From: Glandiceps talaboti
Lineage: Eukaryota > Hemichordata > Enteropneusta > Spengelidae
Assembly: GCF_964340395.1 (NCBI RefSeq)
Contig: NC_135552.1
Span: forward strand, 16,357,194-16,419,193
Direction: 5' to 3'
DNA: 62,000 nt
Shown: piece after piece, positions 29,549 to 41,806 of the stretch
How the letters are laid out: every line of letters begins with the position of its first letter
Numbering within the stretch: the stretch's first letter is position 1
Notes under the pieces: generated by a model
The model's input: the letters and a program-made list of their open reading frames with translations, nothing else
The model's database searches: none
What the model was told of the DNA's origin: nothing
Translations under genes and position numbers: made by a program

Positions 29549-31968
29549 GATTGAAATCCAAAACTACTAAATTCGAACAGAAACGTAGTACACTCTTATG
29601 GATTACATTTTATTCAGCTATTAGAATATTTGTCATCTATGCACGTAGTAACGCCAATAATGACGTGTTCTGATGCAGTCGTTACCACAAGAAATCGCAC
29701 TAGAAAAGAACATTCCGAGTCTTAATTACACATTTTACGTCCACAAAAACTCTTTTTATGACCCCCCCTGAACTGTGAGAATGGAAAGCTTTCATGTAGT
29801 TTTCAAAAGAACAACATAATAGACGAAAATGAGGAAAATAATTCTTTAATAGACATTTTTTGTCGGAATTAAGCGACATGGAAACTCTTTTCTTCTTTTA
29901 GCTGGAATCAAGAGTGAACCTTTACCTGTTAGATTTTAAAATGTCGTACTTGTAAGTCATGGACATGTGCAGAGCACCAACTTAATACAAATGAGTGATA
30001 TTACCAAGGAGATTACTAAATGACGGAAATTGTACTCTCAAAGACATTGACGTCAGAGTAAGTGATGAAAAGCGTATCACCAATGGATTAATAAGACATC
30101 CTCTTAAACGTAAAGTGTTTGGTACATGAATCTTATCCAGCATAGACACTTTTCATAAAGGTCAAACCAAGGTCAATATCACGGTTTCATCTAGATGTAT
30201 ATCAAATACAGTATAAACTTAATATTTAATTAACTTCTCGAAACATCTTTCATGGACAATATCCTTCGAATATTTTATTTAGAAGTAGCATTATATATCC
30301 ATATCTTTGTTGCAGACAATATATTGTGTTCCTGACATGACGTTTTAATGAACGCTTTTGTTAAATTGTTAATAAAAGTTCATCGTAGGGGTTATTGTAT
30401 TAGGTTGTTAAATTACACGCGTTCCTTTTGATATATTTTATTGCGTAAGCAACATATTTGTTGCTAGAATTGTATTAATTTTGATAATTGCCGAGAAGAG
30501 GGAAATAATAATTTGCTATTAATTTTATGATAATTGCTGATATTTAGAGCAATAATTAGTTAGTCATGGTAACATTTACGCAAATGTACACAAAAAGAAT
30601 CTACTGCCAATAATTTAATTTAGTAACGATTTGATACATTCCCTCATCCCCCACCCCTCCCCCCAACCATAAACATTCGGTGAGTTAATGATTTAGTGTC
30701 TTTGTGGGACAAAATAAATGCCGGACGATTTTTTTGAAAATGTTGTTCACTTCAATTACTGTTTGATAGAATGTCGAAAATAGTTTGTTGACAACATATT
30801 CATTCTGTTCAAACGATTGACTGTGTTCACCTTGAACATGTTACCAGCTGCATGGATGAGGATGATCGATAGCTTTTCATAGAGATAGTATTTTGAAGTG
30901 CTGAATCTAGATTATTGAATATTATCTTAAATCAATGCCGTACCGAATGACATTTGAGAAATTTGTCATGATACTATTGAATGCAGTAACGTTTGTGCGT
31001 GTGTGTGTTAACAGCAGGTTTGATGGTATTAGCAGCAGGGGGATAATGAAATAAATCAATTCAGTATGCAGGGTGCATAATTTAGATCGATCTGAGCGAT
31101 GTCTTCTGTGAAGACATTGACAATTAAAAATAAAACAGACAACACTGACTGTCGAATATTCTAAACTGACAAAACTGCGTCGAATTCTGGGCTTGGGGAC
31201 TATAACTAGCAAAAATAAAATGACATTGTGCGTCGTTTGAACAAAATCCTCGAGTCGTATTCGCCAACGTCTTGATTCTATGTTTGATTGATTTTCAATT
31301 GTTTTGACACACTTACATGACAAAATTTGGACCATGCATGAATAATGATTAATCCGCTGAAAGTGTTATTTAGATCATTAATATTTCATTAAAGTATCCA
31401 CGCATCGTTACACAATTGCAAAAAGTCATTGAATAGTAAAAACAAAATCATTGCTGCATGCAGTAACCATAAAAGTGAAGCAATTTTCATAAGTACCAGT
31501 GAAAATTCATCCAAGATTAACTGTGTTTCATATTCAATTTATTTTTCAGCCTCATTGAGCTATACAGTCTGTGCTTATCCGTCCATGCCAATGATACGAT
31601 TGAACACAGTATAATATGCATATATGACAGATTATTCGGATAACATAGCACTGCTGTGGGGGCCTTTGAAATACCAGATAGTTATATTCTAATTTGATAG
31701 CGTTCTCAGTTGACAACTTATCGATGGATCAGTTTCCATGTGTTGGGTTGTGACAAATCAATACGGAATGCTATCTCCATTCCATATGTTTCATCGTTAC
31801 TGAATTGTTAACCCAGTTTGCCTTTCCATTCATTTTTATAACATTTGCACTAAATAAGAATTGTCCTGATAAGAATGTCTGTTTGATGAATTCCTGAATA
31901 TGATATTTTTGGACAGATAGGAATCCTAATCCCTGGATATGTAACATATAATATAACAAAAGATTGTA
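29549..31968. other. AT-rich non-coding stretch
   Basis: No gene recognised. The 137-codon minus-strand frame at 30922-31335 has no domain, no clear splice boundaries and ordinary AT-rich base use, so I do not call it. Confidence 0.5.
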
Positions 31969-32381
31969 CAGTGAATCTCACACTGCCGTGCATCTTTTCT
32001 GTTTGATGCAACCAAGCAGAAACTAACAATAAACTGCATATGCCACATTTCAATAGCAAGATAGAATATTTTGCTACATGTGGACTAAATGAAATAAACC
32101 ATTTAAATGTTACAGTATTGCAACTCCATGTAGACATCCGGGCACTAATATTTTTCTTAGTATCAAAAACCCGATGAAGAGCGCGAAAACTTCCTTTGCG
32201 GTGTTCATTTGATGTCTGTACGGTGACATGCGTAGTTCATTTCACTTAGACAAAATGTAGCAAGAAACTGTAATCTTTCAATCTTGCTTATCTTAAATAA
32301 AGTGTAGCATGTCCAGTTTCTCATTGGTTTCTGCGTGGCTGTATCAAACAGAAAAGCTGCACGGTGTTGAGAAGTTCTCTG
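31969..32381. mobile_element. MITE, copy A: 413 bp, long TIRs, TA target site (Tc1/mariner-like ends)
   Basis: The left TIR (31969-32062) and right TIR (32281-32381) are inverted copies of each other. The left reads CAGTGAATCTCACACTGCCG, then a block around TTTTCTGTTTGATGCAACCA and GCAGAAAC. The right contains the inverse, GTTTCTGCGTGGCTGTATCA then AACAGAAAAG, and ends TTCTCTG. TA dinucleotides flank both sides (31967-31968, 32382-32383). CAGT-type termini with a TA duplication are the signature of Tc1/mariner-superfamily transposition. There is no transposase, so the copy is non-autonomous. The interior matches copy B at 60474-60880 throughout, including AAATGAAATAAACCATTTAA. ORFs that read AWLHQTEK or AWLYQTEK in the two copies are translations of the TIR. 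Confidence 0.85.
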
Positions 32382-33594
32382 TATATTGATAAAGTTGGGA
32401 TAATATGGATACCAAGAAATGGTGTCATTTTCATTATTATTTTATATCATTTCCATGTTCTCTTCTCATTCCAAACATTAAGCAAGCGTGGCAAATGAAC
32501 ATTTATAATTTTGAAAATATTTTAGGTATTTTTGCTTCAGAATTTGTACAGCTTTTGATTTTTCTTCCTGTAGTCGTTACCTTTAAATTTGCAGTCTGTT
32601 CCCATTGTTATTAACGTGTACTCAATAGTTGTTGTACAATGTTTTGTGCTTTGCATATTTGTTATAAGTGTCATTTACAGTTCTAATTTCATTTTTTAAT
32701 TCTTCGGATATATTAGCACTTTAGTGTTACTTTTTCACCACATATAAATAGTGATAACAATACTCCCTCACCTAAAGCACCAGCAAATCGACCCCCCCCC
32801 CCATTTCATATATTTACTAAAAGTTCAAAGTTAAACAGAAAATCAAATAGGTGCCAGTTTTATAACCAGAAACGAAAAGGAACACGACTGAAAATATTGA
32901 GAAAAAATTGCAAGTGGATATAGAATATCAATATTTATACTAAAATCGGAATAAATGTTGGGCCACAAGATTCTAAGTATATATTTACCGTAATCAATAA
33001 ACAAAAAGTTTGAAACTTCAACTAGTTAAGCAAACCAGCGGGTTTCTTTAATCTCCTTAAGTAAGCTCGCTGCTTTGTGTAACTACTAGTTCCTTCTGAT
33101 ATTATGAAATTAATAATTCATAGCTTCAATATTACTCATGAAAATTTCATTTCATTTTCTCCGTTTGATCTTTTGATCTGATGTGTTAGGATGACTCATT
33201 TGAATTTTTTTCGGTTTATGGATTAAGAATTCTCGGAGAAAGAATTAATTACAGTGGGGTTAATCTAAAATCTAAGATTATTTCTTAGTAATTACACATT
33301 TATCTTTCATAGTAATTCAAAAATCCTTATCATGTAAACATAATATATTAAAATATGCCTTGAGTGTGTGAGTCCGTGATTTCAAAAAAATGGAGAAAAA
33401 TATATGCAAAATTAACTGTGTGAAATGTTTTCTTAAATTTCACCTCTAAGCTCACTGAAGAAATGAATTTATTCATGTTTCATGTGGATTTACATTTTAA
33501 ATTATTCCTTAACTGACGATATGAGGATATATGTCTTGGGATTAATCCATTCTCAAGTGGGTGGAATCCCAATATTCAGCTATATTATCGGGAG

Positions 33595-33595
<1 letters not shown>
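32382..33595. other. AT-rich non-coding stretch
   Basis: Contains a short poly-C run near 32793-32802. No gene recognised. Confidence 0.5.

Positions 33596-33650
<55 letters not shown>
33596..33650. repeat. (CA)n microsatellite
   Basis: About 27 uninterrupted CA units. Confidence 0.97.
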
Positions 33651-33653
<3 letters not shown>

Positions 33654-34440
33654 GAATTTAAAATCCCAACAAATGAAACAGGCATAAACCCATAAATGTC
33701 GTCTTTGAGCAATTCTCAGATATGAAATAAAGCACTTCAAGCACATTGGAAAACGACCCCTCAGCTTTCACTTAAAGTACACTTAAAGAATTGTGATTTT
33801 GCCATATAAACAAGTTTACTTTTCATATATCCTGGTTTACCAGCTGCTATCAAGTTCCTTTCTTGCATGTGCTGCGGCTACCTAGCTATTCAATCACGTT
33901 TAGGGCTGTCGGATGTTATCTGATCGACGTTCGTACACGGTCTGCGACGACGTTGCTTACGTAATTTTGTGGTTCCTACAAATCCACAGCAATACGACTA
34001 ACATCTTTCAGAGTTGACGACACACAGCCATCGTTGAAACCATGGAAGTAGTTCTACTCCCATGTTGAAACTAAACATAGTATCAACGCAGTCACATAGT
34101 TCAAGTGCTTTCATCGTATCCGTACTTCTATGCGAATTATGCAAATCCATGACTTGTCTGAAAATCATGTCTAGACGGAGTTGATAAAGTTGACTGGGGA
34201 GAAATGAAGCTGAAGTTGAGATTAACAGCGCATCAAAATATGTCTGGAAGACAGTTTTATCAAGTTTGCGAGTTCTATGTAATGAAAATTTATGAGCGAA
34301 AAGTGCACTGAAGAGTAAAAAATTACTAAAGAGCAATAAGTTCGATAAGACGGGGAATGTCTTTAATCTTTCTGTTAAAAGCTTCTTATATTACATCATG
34401 CCTTAAAGGATGTGATCATATACCCTGATGGAAAAGATTC
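33651..34440. other. Non-coding stretch with an unassigned minus-strand frame
   Basis: A minus-strand frame at 33998-34336 encodes about 112 residues including LPSQLYQLRLDMIF and ending SERC. Its composition is less biased than typical chance ORFs here, but I recognise no family and see no neighbouring exon. I leave it uncalled. Confidence 0.4.
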
Positions 34441-35229
<789 letters not shown>

Positions 35230-35449
35230 TATTATATTTCTATATTAAACAAACAACCATATTGTATTGTACATAACACTCCTATAATTTCTTCAAAAGT
35301 TTGAAGGAAAGTATGCGTCCGAGTAAATGCAGATTCGAATTAAAGTATAGTTACTCTCTAGAATACGCCTGTTAAATGTACACAGCAGTTTTCGGTGTAG
35401 CGATGTAAAATTCAAAATATTTCTGGATAATACATAGTCTATCTGCTAG

Positions 35450-35608
35450 ACCTCGGATGTTCTTCCGATACAATACGACACACGACCGAACATCGCTATC
35501 GAGGATGGACAAGCCCTCACTGCGAACTTCGTTCGCTTATAGAATCGAAAGAAAGCCCGAACGTCTAGCAGCAAGACGAGTTAATACACAGATAGCTGCA
35601 CTTCTTAG
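35450..35608 (+). CDS. Candidate internal exon, unknown protein
   Basis: A 159-nt stretch begins after TCTATCTGCTAG (possible 3' splice site) and ends before GTCAAA (weak donor). It encodes a basic peptide containing RYNTTHDRTSLSRMDKPSLR and ERLAARRVNTQIAALL. Base use is more GC-balanced than the flanks, and the frame is open from before the splice site to well beyond the donor. No domain is recognised. The continuation of this frame into the (ATGT)n array (Cys-Met-Tyr-Val runs) is certainly not protein. It could be an exon of the same plus-strand gene as 38435-38680, but nothing proves this. Confidence 0.2.
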
Positions 35609-35806
35609 GTCAAAGACTAACCACATTGTGTTTTTACATGTTAATGTTATTATATGCAATCTACTTTTGGCTGACCCTCTGTACTTACTGACTATTAGTG
35701 TAATGTGTCAAACTTATGTTAGCGGTACCATTTCCTTATGCTTTGTGTATCTATATTTAACCTGTACAGTGAATAAAATAACTAACAATCTAACTAACAA
35801 ACTCAC

Positions 35807-36106
35807 TATGTATGTATGTATGTATGTATGTATGTATGTATGTATGTATGTATACATGTATGTATGTATGTGTGTGTATGTGTGTGTATGTACGTATGTA
35901 TGTATGTATGTATGTATGTATGTATGTATGTATGTATGTATGTATGTATGTATGTATGTATGTATGTCTATCTATCTGTTTGTAATGAATGTATGTATGT
36001 ATGTTTATGTGTGAGCGTGCATGTGTGTGTGTGTGTGTGTGTTCGTGTGTGTATGTATGTGTATATATGCATGCATGTGTGTGTGTGTGTGTGTAAGTGT
36101 GCGTTT
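35807..36106. repeat. (ATGT)n / (GT)n compound microsatellite
   Basis: ATGT units dominate from 35807 to 35967, then CTAT/CTGT variants, then ATGT again and (GT)n to about 36093. ORFs through it (MYVC repeats) are artefacts. Confidence 0.95.
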
Positions 36107-36201
36107 AGATAGGTAAGTATGGGCTCGTACGTATGTGTATACATATATTCATAGGAATACGCATTTTGTACATTTGGAGATAGGTGCTATATTTTTATTT
36201 A

Positions 36202-36291
36202 TACACACACACACACTCACTCACTCGCTTTTATTCATTCATTCATTCATTCATTCGTTCGTTCGTTCGTTCGTTCATTCATTCATTCATT
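36202..36291. repeat. (CA)n-(CTCA)n-(ATTC)n-(GTTC)n compound microsatellite
   Basis: Successive short arrays whose units differ by one base each, like the array at 20.8 kb (ATTC to GTTC and back). Confidence 0.93.
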
Positions 36292-38434
36292 CGGCTGTAT
36301 ATCCATTTATTATTCTGCTCCAGATTAGAGCCGACTATTTGTCCTATAAGACTTGTAAGACAGCATACTTATGCATTTTGGTCGTAGGACGGTGTTTTTC
36401 ATTCAATAGTACGTAAGAGAGTGCAATTCATTTTGTCCTAAGAGAGCATAATTCATTCTGATTGAAACATTCACAAAGGTCGTTGTGTACATATCCATAC
36501 CAATAGGCGTCAGTTTCCTTTTTTCACTGGAAAATAAAATCTAATTTAAAGTCAGAATCATCGGGATGTGACAAAAGTCTCTAACTCTCGCAAGACTAGT
36601 ATGAAAGCTGATGGCTGTAGCCGTTGTGTTATGAACAAGCTCGGCGAGAATAACGTCCAAACTCTCACTTGTTTAGTAGCAAGGGTTTAGCAGCTTCGGG
36701 AATGTGTTAAGTACCCATGAGAAGAGAATTTAATGATATACGTTTTAACATCCATTTGTCAAATGCTGTATTCGATTTGATTTTATAGTGTTATAATAAA
36801 TTAGAAATGATATCTGAAGGATTCATTGATGACCCGCCGTACATTTGATTTAAATACACGTGCTACGTTCAGCTTTTTACGTCACTGTGTGTGTTCTACA
36901 GTAGAAATCCCACGTCAAACCTGTTCTTTGAATTATGTATAACTAATGCAGAGTCGATCTCACTCTAGAATATTACTCTTTCAAAATGTGGTTTACTCCA
37001 CTTTTCAATGAATGGGTTAATACCCAAAAGGCAATGCTGAAAACTACTAAAATGGCTCATTACTCAACAGACTACATGGTACCTGGAAATTCTTGAGGTA
37101 TTGCTGAAAAAAAAACACTTAACAAACGAAATAAGCTTATATATATTTGTAGTGATCGTTGTTTTAATATGTCAGCACTTTAATGTTGAATTTTCCGTTG
37201 AGTGCAATTTCTTGTAATACTATTTTTTTTTAAAGGGTTACAATTATCTGTAAATACGTAAATAGTTACGTGGGATTTACCTTAAGTACGTAGGTCATAC
37301 CACTACAGTTTTTCAATAATCTTTATAAAACCAAACTATCGAAAACACTTAGTATTATCTTGTAACAAGATACACGATTGGCCTAAGGGGTAAGATCAAT
37401 AGTTCAAAAATTAGTTTCGAGTGGGTGATTTGAAGCATAATCCTAAAAAAAATCAATTTTACTTTTAATGGAATATGTTTGTATAACTTAAAATATAAAT
37501 ATTTCCAAAAAATGCCAAATCGAGAAATGGAAGAATTTTCTCTATCATAGTAAATGCTAGTAAGTACATCAAAGTGTCAATAAAAGAGCTATTTTTCCTC
37601 ATTACATACGGAATACCATTGTTTTATGTTTAGTATATGACTATTGTATATGGTCACTCGATTATGGTTGGGTTTACAACAAAAATGAAGTCACATTGAA
37701 ACGACATCAACAACAATTATAGCAACAACAACGGGAAGAAGAAAACTATTTTAATGTTCGATCGTGATATAAGCCTATAAATGTAGCGTGTTTTGTACAT
37801 ACTAAACACTGTACAAAAGGGGACTCTGACGGACATACTGACACACATACCACACGTTCACGCTCCGATCCAACGCACATCAACACGCGCGCGCGCGCGA
37901 ACCAAAGAAAAAAAACCGCGAAATCGTATTCAATGCAAACGAGTTGTACCGTTATATATAACAACTTCAACTCATTCTTCGTAAAGTTTTATTATGGACA
38001 TTTGTATTCTTTCTATGAAATTTAGGTTTCTGAATTCATTTGCTGTTTTTTGTTTTATTTTATTTTATAATTCAAATAAGAAAAACGACAAGACAAATAT
38101 ATCCTACAAACGTTTTATATGTTGATCGCCCCAAAAACAACACGTTGGTGGGTGTACAATATCACCAAGGATTGACGTACAGAAATTAAGTATATAAATA
38201 TATCAAGAACCTATTGTGACAAGTATATAAAATATTTTAACAGTTGTACAAAGCATGTCTAGAGACCTCTGATAGTGGTTCTTGTCACGAACTGTACCGC
38301 CTGTGCCCAGAGGAAACACAGTCAACGGCTGAATTTGCAAACACTGTTTTCATGACCTGAACGGCTTTTATTATCTCTAACACGACACATCATATGGTTG
38401 GATAAACTTTACTCACCTAATTATACGAATGTAG
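36292..38434. other. AT-rich stretch; no gene called
   Basis: Contains a short (CG)n tract at about 37886-37899 (rare in this AT-rich window). A sequence near 37378-37440 (GGCCTAAGGGGTAAGA, then TTTCGAGTGGGTGATTTGAA) resembles a decayed tRNA-derived SINE head. Both are weak. Confidence 0.4.
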
Positions 38435-38680
38435 TGGGGGAAGTTTTCTTTGAACCTGGTACGATCAAAAGTCAGGAGACCGACGTCGGCGCCGAAAGAC
38501 AGAAAAGGCCAGCAGCAGCAACAACGATCGATCCAGTCAAACAGTGTGGTTCTATTGTCAGGTGTGACAACGAGGCCCAGTGAGTTGACTGAAAGTGTTC
38601 ATTCAGATGATTCCGAGGTCGAAGAAATACGTGGCTCCAAGGGCATTGATTTCAATCTGTACTCGTCGCCACAGAATTGA
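38435..38680 (+). CDS. Candidate 3'-terminal coding exon, hydrophilic C-terminal tail
   Basis: Following GAATGTAG, a possible 3' splice site, the frame encodes 81 residues and stops at TGA (38678-38680). The peptide is strongly protein-like: a basic segment VRSKVRRPTSAPKDRKGQ, a Gln run encoded by mixed CAG/CAA codons, then an acidic SVHSDDSEVEEI segment, ending FNLYSSPQN. Its GC content is clearly above that of the flanks, and the CAG/CAA mixture argues against a plain microsatellite. Such Ser/Glu-rich tails are typical of cytoplasmic C-termini of membrane or signalling proteins, but I cannot name the family. An overlapping frame ending RCDNEAQ is the shadow. No AATAAA lies in the next few hundred bases. 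Upstream exons are not identified; 35450-35608 is a possible partner. Confidence 0.45.
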   Translation, partial: WGKFSLNLVRSKVRRPTSAPKDRKGQQQQQRSIQSNSVVLLSGVTTRPSELTESVHSDDSEVEEIRGSKGIDFNLYSSPQN

Positions 38681-39677
38681 TGATAGGTGCTTCGACACTG
38701 TACTTAGGAAACTAAGCTTTGTAGACGTGAGAACTGACTCCGATTGACGTGTTGACTCCTGGGGTATAGTAATATATATATACTAGTATTGACAACTAAT
38801 ACCGCACTGTCTCCACCTCACTTTTCACTTGTCGTATATGCCACGACTAGTTTGAATCGCAAGCAAAACATTGTTTTGAACAAGTATCTGGTTGTCATGG
38901 CAACTGCACTCCTTGTTTAATCTTTAAAACGCTTACGCTGTTTTGCACATGAATAAGTATTCTTCATTTTTTTAAACCTAGAAATGAATACCCAATAATG
39001 AAATTAAGTTCTTCATTCATTATTACGGACTAAAGGAGGCGTCACCAAGTATACATGCTCGTCAATGTTTTCAGCAACTTAGACTCCGAGTAAAGACAAC
39101 GTTTAAAGTCAATTCGTCACGGTTGCTTGACGGTTGTTTTTCTTTCGAAATCCTTTCGACAAGTTTTTTTTTCTTATTTTTTTTTTACAATAGCAGAGAG
39201 AACAATTCGCCGTGATTGAGCATGTTCGATTGAATACAGCAGGATAAGGAACGTACTTTTGTCTGTAGTGTGGGCGTTCCGGCAAAATTGTATTTGTTGG
39301 TCGGTTTCTTATCAAGCATAGCTAGCACCGCCGCGCCCGTGGGTACTCTTTTAATGAAAAAAGTGAATTTCGTTGTAGTACTCCCCCCCCCCCCGAAAGG
39401 TCCAGGTCACCGAACGCCTGTATGAAGTGTATGATCCTAATATGCGTATAGACACCAATTCTCACAATAATATGCGCATATTAATAAATAAAAAAGATAT
39501 TGAGGATATATTTTCTAACTCAGTTAAGCTCATTTGAGTTTTTCATTTTCTAAACAGTTGATATTTCATCGATTAGAACGTATCCTTTCCAGTGTTATAC
39601 AAAAAGAATGAAGCTTTTTGTTAGCGATTCGAGACACATGACATAGAAAATTAACTGATTAGGCAAACAAATTAAAT
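38681..39677. other. AT-rich stretch downstream of the candidate exon
   Basis: Would include the 3' UTR if the exon is real. A 12-base C run lies at 39383-39394 and an AATAAATAAA sequence near 39482-39491. No other feature. Confidence 0.4.
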
Positions 39678-39736
39678 GTTTGTTTCCGACCGATAACATG
39701 ACTTCAAAAACCAAGGTAGGTAGGTAGGTCGGAATT

Positions 39737-39783
<47 letters not shown>

Positions 39784-40158
39784 TATTTTTTTAATTGATT
39801 CAATGCTAAGACCAGGTACTGGTTGGTCACAATACTTCTATGATAGTTTGATGAGATGTAAATGAAGACACTTATATGTGAAGTAGACGAATACAATATG
39901 CAGACTATATGGCATGAATTCAATTTACAGTCTGGTTTCACTGGAATGTGATATTTAAAAAAAAAAAAAAGATTGACCAAAGATACTTTGGCAAGAAAAT
40001 TTACACGGAAATAGAAATAAATTCTAGCACCATTGTACTTTTTGAATGTAAAAAATGTTAAAAAATTAAACATAAATAGAAATAAATTGAAACATGTAAA
40101 AAAAAAATGTTTAGTGTCAGAGGCTTAAACTAGGGTCGGTCGTGTTATCGAAAACACA
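39678..40158. mobile_element. Dispersed non-autonomous element, copy 2 (TTTCCGATAAC end family)
   Basis: The left end reads TTTCCGACCGATAACATGAC; the right end reads GGTCGGTCGTGTTATCGAAAA. Reverse-complemented, the right end gives TTTTCGATAACACGACCGAC, so the ends are imperfect inverted repeats. Collinear with 10890-11208: GTAGGTAGGT, TTTTATTTATTT (here expanded to a (TTTA)n array at 39735-39785), TTTTTTAATTGATT, TCTATGATAGTTTGATGA, then ATGTTTAGTGTC and GGCTTAAAC. No transposase-like frame. The last 45 bases of the window (GAGGTAGGTAGACTTTTTAT) may start a third copy. Confidence 0.55.
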
Positions 40159-40256
40159 CATTTGTTTTTATTTGGTCCTTCTCAAACTTATACGTATTCT
40201 AATTGTTCTTTTGATAAATAAGCATATTAACCGACTCTCCAACACTGTATATTTGT

Positions 40257-40313
40257 TGTGTGTGTGTGTGTGTGTTTGTTTGTTTGTTTGTTTGTTTGTT
40301 TGTTTGTTTGTTT
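40257..40313. repeat. (GT)n-(GTTT)n compound microsatellite
   Basis: About nine GT units followed by about nine GTTT units. Confidence 0.95.
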
Positions 40314-41096
40314 TTATTTTGAACATGAGTAGCACAGACTGTGGCTGATTTTAAAAGTGATGAATGTCAGTTGCTGAGTGCTATGGTAATGTTTACAGAG
40401 TCGGACTGTTACAACATTCACTTGACATGTTAAATTAAACATTGGACTTTAAAAACGTCTTTTTTTGTAGCGATAAGCCGCCACTATACCTACTAGCCAA
40501 TATCTCACCTTTTGGATCGGAAGATTGATGAGGACCTTTTAAATGCAAAGTTTTTGTCTTGTAAAGTGAGCTCAAAAGAATAAACCTTTCAGTGATTTTA
40601 AGTGGGTTATTTCTTAATAAGTCTTACGAGTTTCATGTTAATGTACACATCATACTGTACCATAAGCTTAGTCTTCACTTTTGAATCTTACATGTATCTA
40701 ATATTGGCATCCCTAGATTCCTAAACGTTAACACAGCATCCCTAGTGGCCTAAAAAAACACTACAACACACAATTCTTTCCTTATGCTAGTGTTCTATTT
40801 CATTTGATTCTATAGGGCACACTCTGCCAAATTTGATTTTCCTTTTGGGTCGTGATATTTCGAAATACGTGCTATATCATATATTTTTTATGTGAAAATT
40901 GAATGCGATAGTTTTTCTCAACGTCGTATCCCCTTTAGCCCCATATTCCACCATGTGGACCATAATATGTCGGTCTAGCTTTGATATCATTACATGATGG
41001 CCCAACAACAATGTCATTGTACACAGTCACGATATGGGCGGAAAGAAAGGAGGATTCGAATAGGTGTCCCCAATCCAGACGAATTATCTAAAAAGT
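40314..41096. other. Non-coding stretch
   Basis: No supported gene or repeat. Confidence 0.5.
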
Positions 41097-41285
41097 TCAA
41101 ATTTCGGGTAAAAAAATGTATACGTAGTTAATTTGTTCCCCTTCGCCTACTATACGATATTCAACCTTAAAATGTTCTAACCAAGGGCACTTAAAACATA
41201 TCCATTCCATTAATTCCTTGTCAACCGTCTGTGGTTCTTTGTGCTTTTGGGATGCTGTTCCAATTAGAGCGTATACTATTACCAC
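41097..41285 (-). pseudogene. Possible coding fragment, weak discoidin-like signature (2)
   Basis: A minus-strand frame closed by TGA just below 41100 reads, from about 41230, KELMEWICFKCPWLEHFKVE and then YRIVGEGEQINYVY. The order W-x-x-x-FKVEY-x(3)-GE-x-INYVY recalls the strand of F5/8 type C (discoidin) domains that reads WV-SYKVSYS-DG-W-Y. The frame is stopped upstream at about 41297 without a convincing splice acceptor, so it may be a decayed exon or chance. It lies 227 bp downstream, on the same strand, of the fragment at 41513-41806, which adds some weight. Similarity is judged by eye only. Confidence 0.2.
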
Positions 41286-41512
41286 GAAACCGTTATTTCG
41301 TCTTTATTTCTTTTAGTTTATTTCATGTTTACTCGGAAATTGCTCAGAAAGGGTGCTTTTTCGTGAAGACATTTTCATTGATTTATTTGGACCGAGAGCA
41401 TCTGTGCAACTACTTCTTTTATCTTATTCCGGTCCCAGCAACCATTATATTAAATATGATATCATTTCTTAAAAGGGAATATAAATACCATTCCTGATAT
41501 ACTTGCAACCGT

Positions 41513-41806
41513 TTAGGAGAATTCCTTGTCATTATATGCCTTTATAAAAAAATCCTGCAAGGTAATTTCAGTTGCAAGAAAACGTAATACAATGTGAACG
41601 ACATTGAGTTTCCCAGCAACACTGATTACAATCCATGGTCCAGCCTGTCTCTCCGAGTATTGCAAAAAATTGCGCGGAATAGAGAACGGTTCTTTGATGT
41701 TTTCCTCATAACTTGAAGACACTGAAAGAGAGTGCTTGACGTTTGATGGGTTTCCTGTAAACGTCTTTACTTTCATCGCCTTTGTTGTATTGGCGACACC
41801 GACACA
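41513..41806 (-). pseudogene. Possible coding fragment, weak discoidin-like signature (1)
   Basis: A minus-strand frame includes KVKTFTGNPSNVKHSLSVSS, reminiscent of the KVFTGN-x(3-4)-VKH segment near the end of F5/8C domains, and then AGPWIVISVAGKLNVVHIVL with ITLQDFFIKAYND. The latter recalls the WI-VDLG-...-V-IV / WV-SYKVSYSDD core of the next such domain. Key residues are missing or altered (VDLG is VISVAG), and the frame ends in a stop without a GT donor. A pseudogene remnant, a fast-evolving lectin-like exon or coincidence are all possible. Confidence 0.22.

Noticed and set aside
30922-31335. 137-codon minus-strand ORF
   Set aside because: No domain, no splice context, ordinary AT-rich composition; length is plausible by chance in 62 kb.
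31850-32137. ORFs reading AWLHQTEK / AWLYQTEK here and at 60790-61041
   Set aside because: The shared peptide comes from the MITE terminal inverted repeat, not from a conserved gene.
33998-34336. 112-codon minus-strand ORF ending SERC
   Set aside because: Looks somewhat protein-like, but no family, no start context and no partner exon; left uncalled.
35457-36112. 185-codon ORF ending in Met-Tyr-Val-Cys runs
   Set aside because: The C-terminal half is the (ATGT)n microsatellite; only the first 53 codons are kept as a weak exon candidate.
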